A stretch of 64,000 bases of DNA from Cyanobium sp. CZS48M (GCA_030373145.1 JAUCZK010000004.1:84993-148992); one strand, 5' to 3'; numbered from the stretch's first letter, positions 9,390-21,212 are shown. The notes: generated by a model from the sequence alone, not told the origin. Numbers and translations: made by a program.

Positions 9390-9485
9390 GCGACACGAGA
9401 CACGGCTGATCCTGAAGAGAAACCCTCTGTTTCGCGCTGCATTTCAGTAGCAACCCGATGGTGAAGCAACTTCAGAACAGAGTTC

Positions 9486-10703
9486 GTGTCCTCAGGGTCA
9501 ACACCAGTGCTTCAAGGCAGCCCCGAACCCGAGGTAGAGGTCGATCTCGATGCCGGTCCCGACAGCGGGGCGGTTTCCTCCAGCCGGGCCGTTCGGGGCA
9601 GCTCCCCCCTGCCCAGCCGCGCCAGTGCCGATCTGGTGCGGCTCTACCTCCAGGACATCGGCCGGGTGGACATGCTCAGCCAGGAGGAGGAGCTGCTCCT
9701 GGCCCGTCAGGTGCAGGCCCGCGAGGTGCTGCTGAGCCAGCGGCTGGAGCAGGCCACTGAGCTGCCGATCCTGCAGGAGATGGTTGATCTGGAGCTGGTG
9801 CGCCAGCGCCTGGCCAGCCGCCTCACCCACCAGCCCTCCCATGGCCAGTGGGCGGAAGCCTGCGACCTGCCCGTGGCTGAGTTGCGCCGCCTCCTGCAGG
9901 AGGGCCACAGCACCTGGGCCGCTTGCCTTGATCTCAGCCTCAGCGACCTCCAGCAACGGCTGCTGCGCGGCCGCCGGGCCCGCGACCGCATGATCCAGGC
10001 CAACCTGCGCCTGGTGGTGGCGGTGGCCAAGAAGTATCAGAAGCGGGGCGTGGAACTGCTCGATCTGGTTCAGGAGGGCACCCTCGGCCTGGAGCGGGCG
10101 GTGGAGAAGTACGACCCCACCCGCGGCTTCCGCTTCAGCACCTACGCCTACTGGTGGATTCGCCAGGGCGTCACCCGGGCGATTGCCACCCAGAGCCGCA
10201 CGATCCGCCTGCCGGTGCACGTCACCGAGAAGCTCAACCGCATCAAGAAGGCCCAGCGCCAGTTCGCCAGCGACCATGGCCGCACCGCCAGCCTCGCCGA
10301 GCTGGCCGAGGCCCTGCAGTGGAGCGAGGAGGCCGTGCGTCTCACCCTGCTGCGGGTGCCCCGCTCGATCTCCCTGGAGGCCAAGGTCGGTCGCGATCAG
10401 GACACCCCCCTGGGGGACCTGCTGGAGGCCACCAGCGACACCCCCGAGCAGAGCCTCACCCGCCAGCAGCTGCACAGTGACCTCGATGCCCTGCTCGATG
10501 AACTCAGCGAGCGGGAGGCTGAGGTGATTCGCCTGCGCTTCGGCCTGGCTGACGACACCCCCCGCACCCTGGCCCAGATCGGCGAGGGGATGCAGCTCTC
10601 GCGCGAGCGGGTGCGCCAGATCGAAACCCTGGCCCTGCACAAGCTGCGCCAGCCGGCCCGGCGCTGCCGCGTGCACGACTACCTCGCCAGCCTCGACGGC
10701 TGA
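9486..10703 (+). CDS. Group 2 RNA polymerase sigma factor (RpoD-like, SigB/C/D type)
   Basis: A 405-residue sigma-70 protein; GTG at 9486 or the later GTG at 9507 are both plausible starts. Region 1.2 ([23 protein letters not shown]), region 2 ([26 protein letters not shown] and [17 protein letters not shown]), region 3 and region 4 ([12 protein letters not shown], then the [10 protein letters not shown] helix-turn-helix) are all present. It lacks the long region 1.1 and non-conserved insertion of a primary RpoD. Cyanobacteria carry several such sigma factors for stress and light responses. The specific paralog is not assigned. Confidence 0.9.
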   Translation: MSSGSTPVLQGSPEPEVEVDLDAGPDSGAVSSSRAVRGSSPLPSRASADLVRLYLQDIGRVDMLSQEEELLLARQVQAREVLLSQRLEQATELPILQEMVDLELVRQRLASRLTHQPSHGQWAEACDLPVAELRRLLQEGHSTWAACLDLSLSDLQQRLLRGRRARDRMIQANLRLVVAVAKKYQKRGVELLDLVQEGTLGLERAVEKYDPTRGFRFSTYAYWWIRQGVTRAIATQSRTIRLPVHVTEKLNRIKKAQRQFASDHGRTASLAELAEALQWSEEAVRLTLLRVPRSISLEAKVGRDQDTPLGDLLEATSDTPEQSLTRQQLHSDLDALLDELSEREAEVIRLRFGLADDTPRTLAQIGEGMQLSRERVRQIETLALHKLRQPARRCRVHDYLASLDG

Positions 10704-10744
10704 CCCGGCGCTGGGCTAAACCGGAGTCAGTCCGATCTGGTTCC

Positions 10745-11242
10745 ATGAGCAAAGCCCCTGCCATCACGGCCCCTCCGATCGACATCGGCATGTCCGATGA
10801 CCAGCGCCAGCAGATTGCGGCCGGTCTCGGCCGGCTGCTGGCCGACAGCTACGTGCTCTACGGCAAGACCCACGGCTTCCACTGGAACGTGACCGGGCCG
10901 ATGTTCAACACGCTGCACCTGATGTTCATGGAGCAGTACACCGAGCTCTGGATGGCCCTCGATGTGATCGCCGAGCGGATCCGGGCCCTGGGCTGCCCGG
11001 CCCCCTTCGGCGGCTCTCGCTTCGCGGCCCTCTCCTCGATCGCTGAAACCCAGGGTCAGCCCCCGGCTCTGGAGATGGTGCATGAGCTGGTGAAGGGCCA
11101 TGAGGCGGTGGCCCGCACCGCCCGCAGCCTCTACCCCCTGGTGGCGGAGGCCAGTGATGAGCCCACCGCCGACCTGCTCACCCAGCGGCTGCAGATCCAC
11201 GAAAAAACCGCCTGGATGCTGCGCAGCCTGCTTGACGCCTGA
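10745..11242 (+). CDS. Dps-family ferritin-like protein
   Basis: A 165-residue four-helix protein. The ferroxidase site residues of Dps are visible: the [14 protein letters not shown] motif (about 40-53) and the [23 protein letters not shown] helix (about 60-82) with its D and E ligands. Dps proteins form 12-mers that oxidise and store iron with peroxide and may bind DNA. The N-terminus is short without an obvious basic DNA-binding tail, so iron and peroxide detoxification is the likelier role. It sits between the sigma factor and pyrG. Confidence 0.9.
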   Translation: MSKAPAITAPPIDIGMSDDQRQQIAAGLGRLLADSYVLYGKTHGFHWNVTGPMFNTLHLMFMEQYTELWMALDVIAERIRALGCPAPFGGSRFAALSSIAETQGQPPALEMVHELVKGHEAVARTARSLYPLVAEASDEPTADLLTQRLQIHEKTAWMLRSLLDA

Positions 11243-11291
11243 GCCGGGAGCCGTAGCCGAGGCCGCGATCAGGGAAGGGCAGGCTCGATAG

Positions 11292-12959
<1,668 letters not shown>

Positions 12960-12987
12960 CCGCTGCGTGAACCGCCTGATTGGTGAG

Positions 12988-13033
12988 GGCCACCCAGCTT
13001 GCTGGCTGCCCAGTAAGCTGGGTGGCCAGCAAG
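12988..13033. promoter_or_regulatory. Overlapping inverted repeats upstream of vapBC (candidate operator)
   Basis: A perfect 13-base inverted repeat, GGCCACCCAGCTT at 12988-13000 and its complement at 13015-13027, overlaps a second one, CTTGCTGGC at 12998-13006 with GCCAGCAAG at 13025-13033. The element ends 12 bases before the vapB start and just ahead of its AAGGAGGAAGG ribosome site. Ribbon-helix-helix antitoxins autoregulate at such palindromes, so operator function is inferred. Confidence 0.6.
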
Positions 13034-13045
13034 CAAGGAGGAAGG

Positions 13046-13345
13046 ATGAAAACGACTTTGGATCTGCCGGACCATCTTGTGCGCCAGGCCAAGCAGCGGG
13101 CCTTGCAGCAGGGCCTCACGCTCAAGGAGCTAGTGGCTGACTTCATCAGTCAGGGGCTCCATGGCGGCGCATCAGGGTCTGTGCCCCCCACCAGCGATGG
13201 GGTGACAGTGGATGGAATAGGACTTCCGGTGTTCCGCTGTGAGCCCTCCGGCGGCAAAGCGGGGATCGATCTGGCAGCGTCATTGCAACTTGAGCAGGAT
13301 TGCCTGGAGCAGGAGGACCGCCGCCGTGCCGGCCTCCCTGCTTGA
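13046..13345 (+). CDS. VapB-type antitoxin
   Basis: A 99-residue protein from ATG 13046, preceded at good distance by a strong AAGGAGGAAGG ribosome site. The start MKTTLDLPDHLVRQAKQRALQQGLTLKELV is the ribbon-helix-helix domain of a VapB family that pairs with PIN toxins. The middle (VDGIGLPVFRCEPSGGKAGID) is the toxin-binding region seen in this subfamily. It overlaps the toxin gene by 20 bases. The pair is set between pyrG and queE, both core genes, and is an insertion relative to that neighbourhood. Confidence 0.85.
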   Translation: MKTTLDLPDHLVRQAKQRALQQGLTLKELVADFISQGLHGGASGSVPPTSDGVTVDGIGLPVFRCEPSGGKAGIDLAASLQLEQDCLEQEDRRRAGLPA

Positions 13346-13793
13346 TGTGAATGTGTGGCTGGCGGCGGCCTTCGAAGCCCATCCAGCCCATCGCACCGCC
13401 CAGGCGGTGCTGCTTGAGGCCACGCCCGCTACACCAGTCCTGCTCTGCCGTGCCACCCAGCAGAGTTTTCTGCGGCTGGCGTCCACCCCAGCGATCTTCA
13501 CGGCCTACCAGAGCGCGGCAATCACGAACCTGGATGCTCTGGCTGCCCTTCAGTCTTTTCAGGCCCTGCCTCAGGTGGACCTGGTGGACGAGCCGATCGG
13601 AATCGAATCGCTCTGGTGGCGCTTGGCGGGGCTCGCTGAGGCCGTACCAAAAAGGTGGATGGACGCCTACCTGGCGGCTTTCGCGATCACCGGCTCCACC
13701 CGGATGGTCACGCTGGATCAGGATTTCCGGCAGTTCCTCGGGGCGGGGCTCGATCTGGAGCTCCTGCAGGCCGACGTCCGCAGCGGGGGTTGA
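13326..13793 (+). CDS. VapC-type PIN-domain toxin
   Basis: A 155-residue protein from GTG 13326 (VPASLLDVNVWLAAAFEAHPAH). Catalytic acids are visible at LLDVNVW (first D), KRWMDAYLAAFAI (D of the xDAYLAA motif) and TLDQDFRQF (last D-x-DF). These are the four acidic positions of PIN RNases, so the toxin looks intact. Expression after the antitoxin by overlap is typical. The RNA target cannot be told from sequence. Confidence 0.87.
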   Translation: MPASLLDVNVWLAAAFEAHPAHRTAQAVLLEATPATPVLLCRATQQSFLRLASTPAIFTAYQSAAITNLDALAALQSFQALPQVDLVDEPIGIESLWWRLAGLAEAVPKRWMDAYLAAFAITGSTRMVTLDQDFRQFLGAGLDLELLQADVRSGG

Positions 13794-13882
13794 GCGGAGC
13801 TGCGGTCTCGATCAGATCAAGGCTGCTGTCGGCGGTACAGCCTTGCGTTGTGCCGCTGAGCGTCTGGTCTCCGCTGCCTAAA

Positions 13883-14563
13883 ATGATGTGTTGTCGTGCC
13901 GTGGCCGTGGCCGTGCCCCCAGCCGGACTCCCGGTGGTGGAAACCTTCCACTCCCTGCAGGGCGAGGGAGTTCACGCTGGACGCAGCGCCTTCTTCATCC
14001 GGCTGGCCGGCTGCTCGGTGGGCTGCAGCTGGTGTGACACCAAGCACTCCTGGCCGGCGGACGCCCATCCCCTCTGTCGCTTCCAGGATCTGGCGGCGAG
14101 CGCCGCCTTGGCGGCAGCCGAGGGTGCTGCCTTCGTGGTGATCACCGGTGGTGAACCCCTGCATCACAACCTCGATCCGCTCTGTGAGGCCCTGCGGCAA
14201 GGATCCGGCGCCGGCCCTTCGCCGATCCCCCTGCACCTGGAAACCAGCGGCGTCGACCCGCTCAGCGGCCGCTTCGAATGGATCACCCTCTCGCCCAAGC
14301 GCCACCGGCCGCCCACCGCCGAGCTGCTGGCCGCCTGCCATGAGCTCAAGGTGGTGATCCACGAGATCGCTGATCTGGCCTTCGCTGAGACGATGGCTGC
14401 CGCCGTGTGCTCCGCCCGCCCGGTGGAGGGAGCGCTGCCCCAGCTGTTGCTGCAACCTTCCTGGGGGAGCGCGGCGGGTCAGGAATTGGCGGTCCAGCAC
14501 GTGCGGCGCAATCCAGCCTGGCGCCTCAGCCTGCAGAGCCACAAATGGCTGGGCGTTCGCTGA
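13883..14563 (+). CDS. queE: 7-carboxy-7-deazaguanine synthase
   Basis: A 226-residue radical SAM enzyme of queuosine synthesis. The motif [39 protein letters not shown] holds the cluster cysteines in the short C-x-x-x-C-x-x-C spacing of this family. The [12 protein letters not shown] loop and THLETSG-like [10 protein letters not shown] follow. It converts carboxy-tetrahydropterin to carboxy-deazaguanine. ATG 13883 (second ATG 13886) is the first in-frame start after the stop region; the GTG codons at 13901 and 13907 are alternatives. hisS follows. Confidence 0.92.
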   Translation: MMCCRAVAVAVPPAGLPVVETFHSLQGEGVHAGRSAFFIRLAGCSVGCSWCDTKHSWPADAHPLCRFQDLAASAALAAAEGAAFVVITGGEPLHHNLDPLCEALRQGSGAGPSPIPLHLETSGVDPLSGRFEWITLSPKRHRPPTAELLAACHELKVVIHEIADLAFAETMAAAVCSARPVEGALPQLLLQPSWGSAAGQELAVQHVRRNPAWRLSLQSHKWLGVR

Positions 14564-14598
14564 AGGCCGGCCTCAGCGATCCCGCAAACTGTGAGCGA

Positions 14599-15897
14599 GT
14601 GAGCAACGCGGGCGTGGACAAGCTGCAGAGCCTTCGGGGCATGGTGGATCTGCTGCCGGAGCAGATGCCCCTGTGGCAGCTGATCGAAGCGACGTTCCGC
14701 TCCCAGTTCGAGCGGGCCGCCCTGCGGGAGATCCGCACGCCGTTGCTGGAGGTCACCGAGCTGTTTGCCCGCGGCATCGGCGAAGCCACCGATGTGGTGG
14801 GCAAGGAGATGTACACCTTCCAGGACCGTGGGGAGCGCAGCTGCACCCTGCGGCCCGAGGGCACCGCCTCGGTGGTGCGCGCCGCCCTGCAGCATGGCCT
14901 GCTCAGCCAGGGGCCCCAGCGCCTCTGGTACACGGGGCCGATGTTCCGCTACGAGCGTCCCCAGGCCGGGCGGCAGCGCCAGTTCCACCAGGTGGGAATC
15001 GAGTGTCTGGGATTTGCCGACCCCCGCAGCGACGCGGAGGCGATCGCGATCGCCTGGGACCTGCTCAGCGAGCTTGGGGTCGGCGGCCTGGCGCTGGAGC
15101 TCAATTCCCTCGGCGATCCCGCCGACCGTGCCGCCTACCGCACGGCCTTGGTCGCTTGGCTGGAGGAGCGCCGCGAGCTGCTCGATGCGGAGTCCAGGGA
15201 GCGGATCAGCACCAATCCCCTGCGCATCCTTGACAGCAAGAACCCCGACACCCAGGCCGTGCTGGCTGAGGCACCGCTGCTGATCGACAGCCTGAGCGAC
15301 GCCAGCCGTGAGCGCTTCGAGGCGGTGCGCCGCTGCCTCGAGGCGCTGGAGATTCCTTACCAGCTCAGCCCCCGCCTGGTGCGGGGCCTCGACTACTACA
15401 CCCACACGGCCTTCGAGATCACCAGCAGCCAGCTCGGGGCCCAGGGCACCGTCTGCGGCGGCGGTCGTTACGACGGCCTGATCGAGCAACTGGGCGGGGC
15501 TCCCACGGCGGCGATCGGCTGGGCGATCGGCCTGGAGCGGCTGGTGTTGCTATGCGCCCAACGGGACGCGGCAGGGGGTGCGCTCCCTACGGTGCCGGTG
15601 CCGGATGTGTACGTGGTCAGCCGCGGCGAACAGGCGGAACGCCAGGCGCTGGTGCTCTCCCGCCAGCTGCGGCAGGCCGGCCAGATGGTGGAGCTTGATC
15701 TCACCGGGTCCGCCTTCGGCAAGCAGCTCAAGCGGGCCGATCGCTGCGGGGCCCCCTGGGCTGTGGTGATCGGCGAGGGGGAAGCGGAGCAGGGGGTGGT
15801 GCTGCTCAAGGACCTGCGCCGCAGCGCTGATTCGCCTGAAGAGGAACGGTTGCGGCCAGTTGAACTTCTCAGGCGACTGGGTGATCCATCCATATGA
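14599..15897 (+). CDS. hisS: Histidine-tRNA ligase
   Basis: A class II synthetase of 432 residues from GTG 14599 ([21 protein letters not shown]); an in-frame ATG at 14545 would overlap the end of queE. Motif 2 region ([25 protein letters not shown]), the histidine-specific GGGRYDGL and [14 protein letters not shown] motifs and motif 3 ([14 protein letters not shown]) are intact. The C-terminal anticodon-binding domain begins about residue 345 ([12 protein letters not shown]). It charges tRNA-His. Confidence 0.95.
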   Translation: MSNAGVDKLQSLRGMVDLLPEQMPLWQLIEATFRSQFERAALREIRTPLLEVTELFARGIGEATDVVGKEMYTFQDRGERSCTLRPEGTASVVRAALQHGLLSQGPQRLWYTGPMFRYERPQAGRQRQFHQVGIECLGFADPRSDAEAIAIAWDLLSELGVGGLALELNSLGDPADRAAYRTALVAWLEERRELLDAESRERISTNPLRILDSKNPDTQAVLAEAPLLIDSLSDASRERFEAVRRCLEALEIPYQLSPRLVRGLDYYTHTAFEITSSQLGAQGTVCGGGRYDGLIEQLGGAPTAAIGWAIGLERLVLLCAQRDAAGGALPTVPVPDVYVVSRGEQAERQALVLSRQLRQAGQMVELDLTGSAFGKQLKRADRCGAPWAVVIGEGEAEQGVVLLKDLRRSADSPEEERLRPVELLRRLGDPSI

Positions 15898-15940
15898 GAT
15901 GCTCCTCAAGGATGAAGTCCACCCCACGTTCTGCCCCGTG

Positions 15941-17344
15941 ATGACAGTCCGGACCATTTGCTGCATCGGCGCGGGTTATGTGGGTGGACCTACGATGGCG
16001 GTGATCGCCGACCGCTGCCCGCAGATCCAGGTCACTCTCGTTGACCTCAATGCCGAAAGGATTGCCGCCTGGAATGATGCCGATCTGGGCCGACTCCCTG
16101 TTTATGAGCCAGGACTGGCAGATGTGGTAGCCCGCTGCCGTGGTCGCAATCTCCACTTCACCACCGAGGTGGATGGGGCGATTGCAGCGGCCGACATGGT
16201 TTTTCTCTCGGTGAATACTCCTACGAAGAGAAAGGGCCTCGGGGCCGGGCAGGCGTCCGATCTGCGCTGGATCGAGGCCTCCGCCCGCCAGGTGGCCGCC
16301 CAGGCCCGAGGGCACACGATCGTTGTGGAGAAGAGCACCCTGCCGGTGCGCACCGCTGAAACGATTCAGGCCATTCTCTCTGCCGCCCAGGAAGGCACTG
16401 AGAGCGAACCGAAATCATTTTCGGTGCTCTCCAACCCTGAGTTTCTGGCGGAGGGAACGGCCATCTCCGATCTGGAAAACCCTGACCGTGTCCTGATCGG
16501 CGGCGATGATCCGGGCTCCATCGATGCTCTGGCTGAGATCTACTCCCACTGGGTCAATCCTGAGCGGATTCTGCGCACCAACCTCTGGAGCAGTGAACTG
16601 TCCAAGCTCACGGCCAATGCCTTCCTGGCCCAGAGAATATCCTCGATCAACGCCATCGGGGCCCTCTGTGAGGCCACCGGCGCTGATGTCAAGGAGGTGG
16701 CCCGGGCCATCGGCTCTGATTCCCGCCTCGGATCGAAATTTCTCTCGGCCGGTCCTGGTTTCGGCGGCAGTTGCTTCCGCAAGGACATCCTCAACCTCGT
16801 CTATCTCTGCCGTCACTACGGCCTGGAACCGGCGGCCCAGTACTGGGAGCAGGTGGTGGAACTCAACAGCTGGCAGCAGCAGCGCATCGCCCGGCTGGTA
16901 GTGAGTCGGCTGTTCGGCAACGTCAGCGGCAAGCGCCTGGCGGTGCTGGGGTTCGCCTTCAAGGCCGACACCAACGACACCCGCGAATCACCGGCCATCA
17001 GCATCTGCCGCGATCTGCTCGAAGAAGGGGCGCATCTGGCGATTCATGACCCGAAAGTGGGAGTCGATCAGATCACCAGCGACCTGGGCCAGGGGGCCAG
17101 TGCCCCCGGTCTTGGCCTGGCTGATGAGGGCAGCTGGCAGCCTGCGGCCAGTGTGCTTGAGGCCGTGGAGGGTGCCGACGCGGTGATCGTGCTCACGGAA
17201 TGGGGTCATTTCGCGCAACTCGACTGGCCGGCGATCGCCGCACGCATGCGCCGGCCCGCCTGGCTGTTTGACGTGCGCGCGGTGACCGATGCTGAGGCGG
17301 CCCGGGTGGCTGGACTTAGGATCTGGGTAGTGGGAGAAGGTTGA
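15941..17344 (+). CDS. UDP-glucose 6-dehydrogenase
   Basis: A 467-residue enzyme from ATG 15941 ([23 protein letters not shown]), which gives the Rossmann GxGxxG at the expected N-terminal place. The catalytic cysteine lies in [19 protein letters not shown] (about 270-288); [17 protein letters not shown] and the C-terminal [15 protein letters not shown] block are intact. It oxidises UDP-glucose to UDP-glucuronate with two NAD. Length is closer to the eukaryote-like UGDH clade than to short bacterial Ugd. It feeds the next two genes, which use UDP-glucuronate. Confidence 0.93.
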   Translation: MTVRTICCIGAGYVGGPTMAVIADRCPQIQVTLVDLNAERIAAWNDADLGRLPVYEPGLADVVARCRGRNLHFTTEVDGAIAAADMVFLSVNTPTKRKGLGAGQASDLRWIEASARQVAAQARGHTIVVEKSTLPVRTAETIQAILSAAQEGTESEPKSFSVLSNPEFLAEGTAISDLENPDRVLIGGDDPGSIDALAEIYSHWVNPERILRTNLWSSELSKLTANAFLAQRISSINAIGALCEATGADVKEVARAIGSDSRLGSKFLSAGPGFGGSCFRKDILNLVYLCRHYGLEPAAQYWEQVVELNSWQQQRIARLVVSRLFGNVSGKRLAVLGFAFKADTNDTRESPAISICRDLLEEGAHLAIHDPKVGVDQITSDLGQGASAPGLGLADEGSWQPAASVLEAVEGADAVIVLTEWGHFAQLDWPAIAARMRRPAWLFDVRAVTDAEAARVAGLRIWVVGEG

Positions 17345-17348
17345 ATCG

Positions 17349-18296
17349 ATGGCTCCACCCTCCCTGCGTCATCTCGTCACCGGCGGCGCCGGCTTTGTGG
17401 GTTCCACCCTCGTCGATCGGTTGATGGAGGCCGGCGAGGAGGTGATCTGCCTCGACAACTACTTCACCGGATGCAAGGCCAATGTGGCCCGCTGGATCGG
17501 CCATCCCCACTTTGAGCTGATTCGCCACGACGTCACTGAGCCGATTCGTCTGGAAGTTGATCGGATCTGGCATCTGGCCTGTCCGGCTTCACCGCGGCAC
17601 TACCAGTCGAACCCGATCAAGACCGCGAAGACGAGCTTTCTGGGCACCTACAACATGCTCGGGCTGGCCAGCCGGGTGGGGGCACGGCTGTTGCTGGCCA
17701 GCACCAGTGAAGTGTATGGCGATCCAGAGGTGCATCCCCAGCCTGAGAGTTATCGCGGCAGTGTGAATCCCATCGGAATTCGCTCCTGCTACGACGAGGG
17801 CAAGCGCATCGCTGAAGCTCTCTGCTTCGATTACATGCGCATGCATGGTACGGAGATTCGTATAGCCAGAATCTTCAACACCTATGGCCCGCGCATGGCC
17901 CCCGATGATGGGCGTGTGGTCAGTAATTTCATCGTGCAGGCTCTGCGCGGCCAGCCCTTGACTCTCTATGGCGATGGTAGCCAAACCCGCAGTTTCTGCT
18001 ACGTGAATGATCTGGTGGAGGGGCTGATCCGGCTGATGAACGGCCACCACACGGGCCCGATCAACATCGGCAACCCTGGTGAATTCACGATCCGGCAACT
18101 GGCGGAGCAGGTGCTTGAACGCATCAACCCTGAGTTGCCTCTGACTTATCTGCCCCTGCCCCAGGATGACCCCCTTCAGCGCCAACCTGTGATCGATCTG
18201 GCCCGCGCTGAGCTGGGCTGGGAACCGCAGGTGCCCCTTGAAGAGGGGCTCGGTTCCACGATTGCTCATTTCCGCACCGTGCTGGGTCTCGAGTAG
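17349..18296 (+). CDS. UDP-glucuronate decarboxylase (UDP-xylose synthase)
   Basis: A 315-residue short-chain dehydrogenase. Motifs: [17 protein letters not shown] (NAD binding), the [28 protein letters not shown] stretch with catalytic S/T-E, the YxxxK in [10 protein letters not shown] and the family-specific [20 protein letters not shown]. These are diagnostic for UXS rather than dTDP-glucose dehydratase. It makes UDP-xylose from UDP-glucuronate. It lies four bases after the dehydrogenase gene, and the third gene starts seven bases on, so the three form an operon for surface polysaccharide precursors. Confidence 0.9.
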   Translation: MAPPSLRHLVTGGAGFVGSTLVDRLMEAGEEVICLDNYFTGCKANVARWIGHPHFELIRHDVTEPIRLEVDRIWHLACPASPRHYQSNPIKTAKTSFLGTYNMLGLASRVGARLLLASTSEVYGDPEVHPQPESYRGSVNPIGIRSCYDEGKRIAEALCFDYMRMHGTEIRIARIFNTYGPRMAPDDGRVVSNFIVQALRGQPLTLYGDGSQTRSFCYVNDLVEGLIRLMNGHHTGPINIGNPGEFTIRQLAEQVLERINPELPLTYLPLPQDDPLQRQPVIDLARAELGWEPQVPLEEGLGSTIAHFRTVLGLE

Positions 18297-18303
18297 CCAT
18301 GAC

Positions 18304-19341
18304 ATGACGGCGCCGAGGATAGTGCTGGTGACCGGCGCAGCCGGTTTTGTCGGAGCTGCGGTCACCGAGGCGCTTCTGCGTCGTGGCGAGCGAGTGGTGG
18401 GTCTCGACAACCTCAACGCCTACTACGATCCGGCCCTGAAGCAAGCCCGGCTCAGCCGCTTGCAGAGCATGTCGGCCTCGGATCAGGAGAGCGGTTTCCG
18501 CTTCCGGGAGCTTGATCTTGAGGACGGGACCGCCATGGCGGCGTTATTCGAGAGCGAACGCCCCCGCGCCGTGATCCATCTGGCCGCCCAGGCGGGGGTG
18601 CGTTATTCGATCGAGAATCCGGCGGCCTATATCCAGAGCAACCTGGTGGGCTTCGGGAACATCCTGGAGGGTTGCCGCCACCAGGGTGTGGAGCACCTGG
18701 TGTATGCCTCCAGCAGCTCGGTGTACGGCGGCAACCGGCGCATGCCTTTTTCTGAGCAGCATCCTGTCAATCATCCGGTGAGCCTCTACGCCGCCACCAA
18801 GAAGGCCAATGAATTGATGGCCCACACCTACAGCCACCTCTACGGGCTGCCGGCCACGGGTCTGCGCTTCTTCACCGTCTATGGCCCCTGGGGGCGGCCC
18901 GACATGGCGCCGATGCTGTTCGCCAAAGCGATCCTCGCGGGAGAACCGATCCGGGTGTTCAACCACGGCCGCATGGAGCGCGACTTCACCTACATCGACG
19001 ATGTCGTGGAGGGAGTGATCCGCTGCCTCGACAAGCCGGCCAGTTCAGACCCGGCCTTCGATCCGCTGGATCCGAATCCGGCCACGGCGGCGGCCCCCCA
19101 CCGGCTGTTCAACATCGGCAACAGCCAGCCCACTCCGCTGCTGCGGTTCATCGAAGTGCTCGAAGACACTCTCGGTGTGAAAGCCATCCCCCAGTTCGAG
19201 CCGATGCAACCCGGGGATGTGGCCGCCACCGCCGCCGACACATCAGCCCTGGAGGCCTGGGTGGGCTTTGCGCCCCACACCCCGCTGGAGGTGGGCATCG
19301 GCCATTTCGCCCGCTGGTATCGCGACTACTACGGGGTTTGA
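18304..19341 (+). CDS. UDP-glucuronate 4-epimerase-like protein
   Basis: A 345-residue protein from ATG 18304 (MTAPRIVLVTGAAGFVGAAV). It has the LDNLNAYYDPALKQARL motif and the ASSSSVYGGNRRMPFSE, VSLYAATKKANELMAHTYSHLYGLPATGLRFFTVYGPWGRPDMA series typical of UDP-glucuronate/galacturonate epimerases. Catalytic Y-x3-K is YAATK. It would turn UDP-glucuronate into UDP-galacturonate. Its place after the dehydrogenase and decarboxylase supports this substrate. The psbJ terminator follows on the other strand. Confidence 0.9.
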   Translation: MTAPRIVLVTGAAGFVGAAVTEALLRRGERVVGLDNLNAYYDPALKQARLSRLQSMSASDQESGFRFRELDLEDGTAMAALFESERPRAVIHLAAQAGVRYSIENPAAYIQSNLVGFGNILEGCRHQGVEHLVYASSSSVYGGNRRMPFSEQHPVNHPVSLYAATKKANELMAHTYSHLYGLPATGLRFFTVYGPWGRPDMAPMLFAKAILAGEPIRVFNHGRMERDFTYIDDVVEGVIRCLDKPASSDPAFDPLDPNPATAAAPHRLFNIGNSQPTPLLRFIEVLEDTLGVKAIPQFEPMQPGDVAATAADTSALEAWVGFAPHTPLEVGIGHFARWYRDYYGV

Positions 19342-19354
19342 GCTCATCGCCATC

Positions 19355-19376
19355 AAAAAAAGGCCCCATCGGGGCC
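19355..19376 (-). terminator. Rho-independent terminator of psbEFLJ
   Basis: Read on the minus strand, a GGCCCC/GGGGCC stem with a three-base GAT loop is followed by seven T. It lies 23 bases past the psbJ stop. The same hairpin precedes an A run on the plus strand, so it is oriented for the psb operon and not for the epimerase gene. Confidence 0.85.
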
Positions 19377-19398
19377 CCTGATCGTTGCTGCTGAGAAT

Positions 19399-19599
19399 TC
19401 AGGCCGAACCGACGCCCACGTAGGAGCCGTAGAAGAACAGGCCCACGACGAAGATGACGGCGATGCCGCCGGCCGTGGCCACGAGCCAGAGGGGGAGAAC
19501 CCCTTCGGTCCAGCGGCTCTTCCAGGCCACCGCGGGTCGGCCATCGGGAAGGCGGTCGGGTAAACGACCGTCTGGTAAACCGGATTTCTTGCCGCTCAT
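19399..19599 (-). CDS. psbJ: Photosystem II protein J
   Basis: A 66-residue protein with one membrane segment ([30 protein letters not shown] at the C-terminus), the PsbJ hallmark including the FFYGSY motif. PsbJ sits near cytochrome b559 and affects plastoquinone exchange and PSII assembly. The N-terminal 30 residues ([20 protein letters not shown]) are longer than in many PsbJ and contain a duplicated LPDGR-like repeat, typical of picocyanobacteria. Last gene of psbEFLJ. Confidence 0.95.
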   Translation of the reverse strand: MSGKKSGLPDGRLPDRLPDGRPAVAWKSRWTEGVLPLWLVATAGGIAVIFVVGLFFYGSYVGVGSA

Positions 19600-19614
19600 G
19601 GCTGTGTCTCCCGA

Positions 19615-19734
19615 TCAGTTGAAGAAATAGCTGGTGAACAGCACGCCGATAACGAACACGAACAGCAGGCCCAAATAAAGGCTGGTGCGGTTCAGTTCGA
19701 CCGGCAGGTTGTTCGGGTTGGGATTGCGCTGCAT
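19615..19734 (-). CDS. psbL: Photosystem II protein L
   Basis: A 39-residue single-span protein ([20 protein letters not shown], then [19 protein letters not shown]). The [12 protein letters not shown] region and final SYFFN are diagnostic. PsbL lies at the dimer interface near the QA site. It follows psbF by eight bases and precedes psbJ by fifteen in the conserved psbEFLJ order. Confidence 0.97.
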   Translation of the reverse strand: MQRNPNPNNLPVELNRTSLYLGLLFVFVIGVLFTSYFFN

Positions 19735-19742
19735 GGCGGAAT

Positions 19743-19877
19743 TCAGCGACGGACGAACTGCATGGCCGCGAGGGCACCCAGGAAAAAGACCGTGGGGATC
19801 CCCAGCGCATGCAACGACAACCACCGAACCGTGAAGATCGGATAGTTGCGGGGCGTGGTGCTCGGTGACTGGGTCAT
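19743..19877 (-). CDS. psbF: Cytochrome b559 beta subunit
   Basis: A 44-residue protein, [19 protein letters not shown] then [25 protein letters not shown]. The histidine in [11 protein letters not shown] is the haem ligand that pairs with the one in PsbE. It starts at ATG 19877, three bases after psbE ends. Length is standard. It was found by direct translation between psbE and psbL. Confidence 0.97.
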   Translation of the reverse strand: MTQSPSTTPRNYPIFTVRWLSLHALGIPTVFFLGALAAMQFVRR

Positions 19878-19880
19878 GGC

Positions 19881-20129
19881 CTATTGCAAGCGCAGATCGA
19901 GCTGGCTCTTGCCTTCGTAGCGCTTGCTCACCACGGGTGCCTTGGCTTCCTGGGCCTGGAAGTAGGCATCGGGGCGAGGCGTACCGAAGGCGTCGTAAGC
20001 CAGACCGGTGGAGACGAACAGGAAGCCCGCCAAGAAAATCGCCGGCAAGGTGACGGCGTGGATCACCCAATAACGGATGCTCGTAATAATCTCGAAGAAC
20101 GGACGTTCTCCGGTGGAGCCGGCAGCCAT
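19881..20129 (-). CDS. psbE: Cytochrome b559 alpha subunit
   Basis: An 82-residue protein from ATG 20129 ([21 protein letters not shown]); an ATG four codons upstream is less conserved. The haem-ligand histidine is in [32 protein letters not shown]. The lumenal tail with PRPDAYFQ is intact. First gene of psbEFLJ. Upstream, ycf48 lies on the same strand 87 bases away, with a GC-rich 8-9 bp hairpin at 20174-20193 between them. Confidence 0.97.
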   Translation of the reverse strand: MAAGSTGERPFFEIITSIRYWVIHAVTLPAIFLAGFLFVSTGLAYDAFGTPRPDAYFQAQEAKAPVVSKRYEGKSQLDLRLQ

Positions 20130-20216
20130 AGCAGCGGGCAATTCAGCTCGTTGATCTTAGGCCTTGGCGGTGGGGCGGAGCGGGCGCTCCGCCAGGTTGG
20201 TTACACAGGGATGCAG

Positions 20217-21212
20217 TCAGCCCACCCAGCGCAGCAGGTTGCCCCGCTCCCCCAGCAGGAAGCCCTTGCCATCGCCGTTGAAGACGATCCGGGTGAAGTT
20301 GGTGGGCTGAGCGCCCCCCAGGGGATCCCGCTTCCAGCTGGAGCCCCCGTCTTCGCTCACCAGCAGGGTGCCGCTGCCGCCGCCGGCCCAGATGGCGCCG
20401 TTGGGATCCCAGGCCATGTCGAGGTAGCCGTAGCCGTTGGTGATCGGGATCACCGGCTTGCTCCAGGCCTCCACATCGGTGGCATCGGCGTTGAAGCGCA
20501 GCTGGGCGCCGCGGGTGACCATCCAGAGGTTGCCGTCGGGCTGGAAGCCCATGCTCTGCAGCCGCTGGCTGCTGATGCGCTGGTGGGGCACCCAGGTGGC
20601 CTGGCCTGGCCCCCAGGTGGCGAAGAAATTGCCCAAGCTCGAGACGCTCACGTAGCGGCCATCGGCGGCGCGGCGCAGGTCGCGCACGGCGCCGGCGGCA
20701 TCGCTCACCTCGGCCTGCCAGCTGCCGCCGCCATCACTGGTGCGGTAGATGGCGCCCACCGTGGTGGCCAGCTCGGCCTTGCCCTTCTCCAGGGCCGTGA
20801 TCAGGTAGGGATCACCAGGCAGCTTGGTGTCGAGCAGCAGGCGCTCCCAGTTCTGGCCCCCGTCGGTGCTGTGCAGCAGCAGGCCCGGCTGGCCGGCGAT
20901 CCAGCCCTCCTTGCCGCTGAAGTCGATGCTGAGCAGGCGGAAGTTTTCGTCTTCCGGTAGAGCGAGGGCGCGGGCCTCCCAGCTGGCACCTCCATCCTCG
21001 GTTTCGAGGATCAGACGGTTGCTGCCCACCAGGAAGCCGTGCCTGTCGTCGGTGAAAGCCAGGTCAAGGGGATTGGAGCGGGTCTCGAGGGTGACGGGCT
21101 GCCAGGGGCTGCTGGCCGCCAGGGGCAGGCCGGTGGTGACGCAGCCGCCGAGGCCAAAGGCCAGGCCCACGGCCAGCACCAGGCCGAGCAGGGAAGAGAA
21201 CAGGCGTTTCAC
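20217..21212 (-). CDS. ycf48: Photosystem II assembly factor Ycf48/HCF136
   Basis: A 331-residue protein from GTG 21212. The N-terminus VKRLFSSLLGLVLAVGLAFGLGGC is a lipoprotein signal with a LGGC lipobox, as in cyanobacterial Ycf48. The mature part is a beta-propeller with repeated sialidase-like blades (ETEDGGASWEAR, STDGGQNWERL, RTSDGGGSWQAE, SEDGGSSWKRD). Ycf48 binds precursor D1 during reaction-centre assembly in the lumen. It lies between rubA and psbE, the usual cyanobacterial order, five bases after rubA. Confidence 0.95.
   Translation of the reverse strand: MKRLFSSLLGLVLAVGLAFGLGGCVTTGLPLAASSPWQPVTLETRSNPLDLAFTDDRHGFLVGSNRLILETEDGGASWEARALALPEDENFRLLSIDFSGKEGWIAGQPGLLLHSTDGGQNWERLLLDTKLPGDPYLITALEKGKAELATTVGAIYRTSDGGGSWQAEVSDAAGAVRDLRRAADGRYVSVSSLGNFFATWGPGQATWVPHQRISSQRLQSMGFQPDGNLWMVTRGAQLRFNADATDVEAWSKPVIPITNGYGYLDMAWDPNGAIWAGGGSGTLLVSEDGGSSWKRDPLGGAQPTNFTRIVFNGDGKGFLLGERGNLLRWVG

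Noticed and set aside
20174..20193. GC-rich hairpin between ycf48 and psbE as a terminator
   Set aside because: The stem is strong but no T run follows on the minus strand, so a terminator call is not supported.
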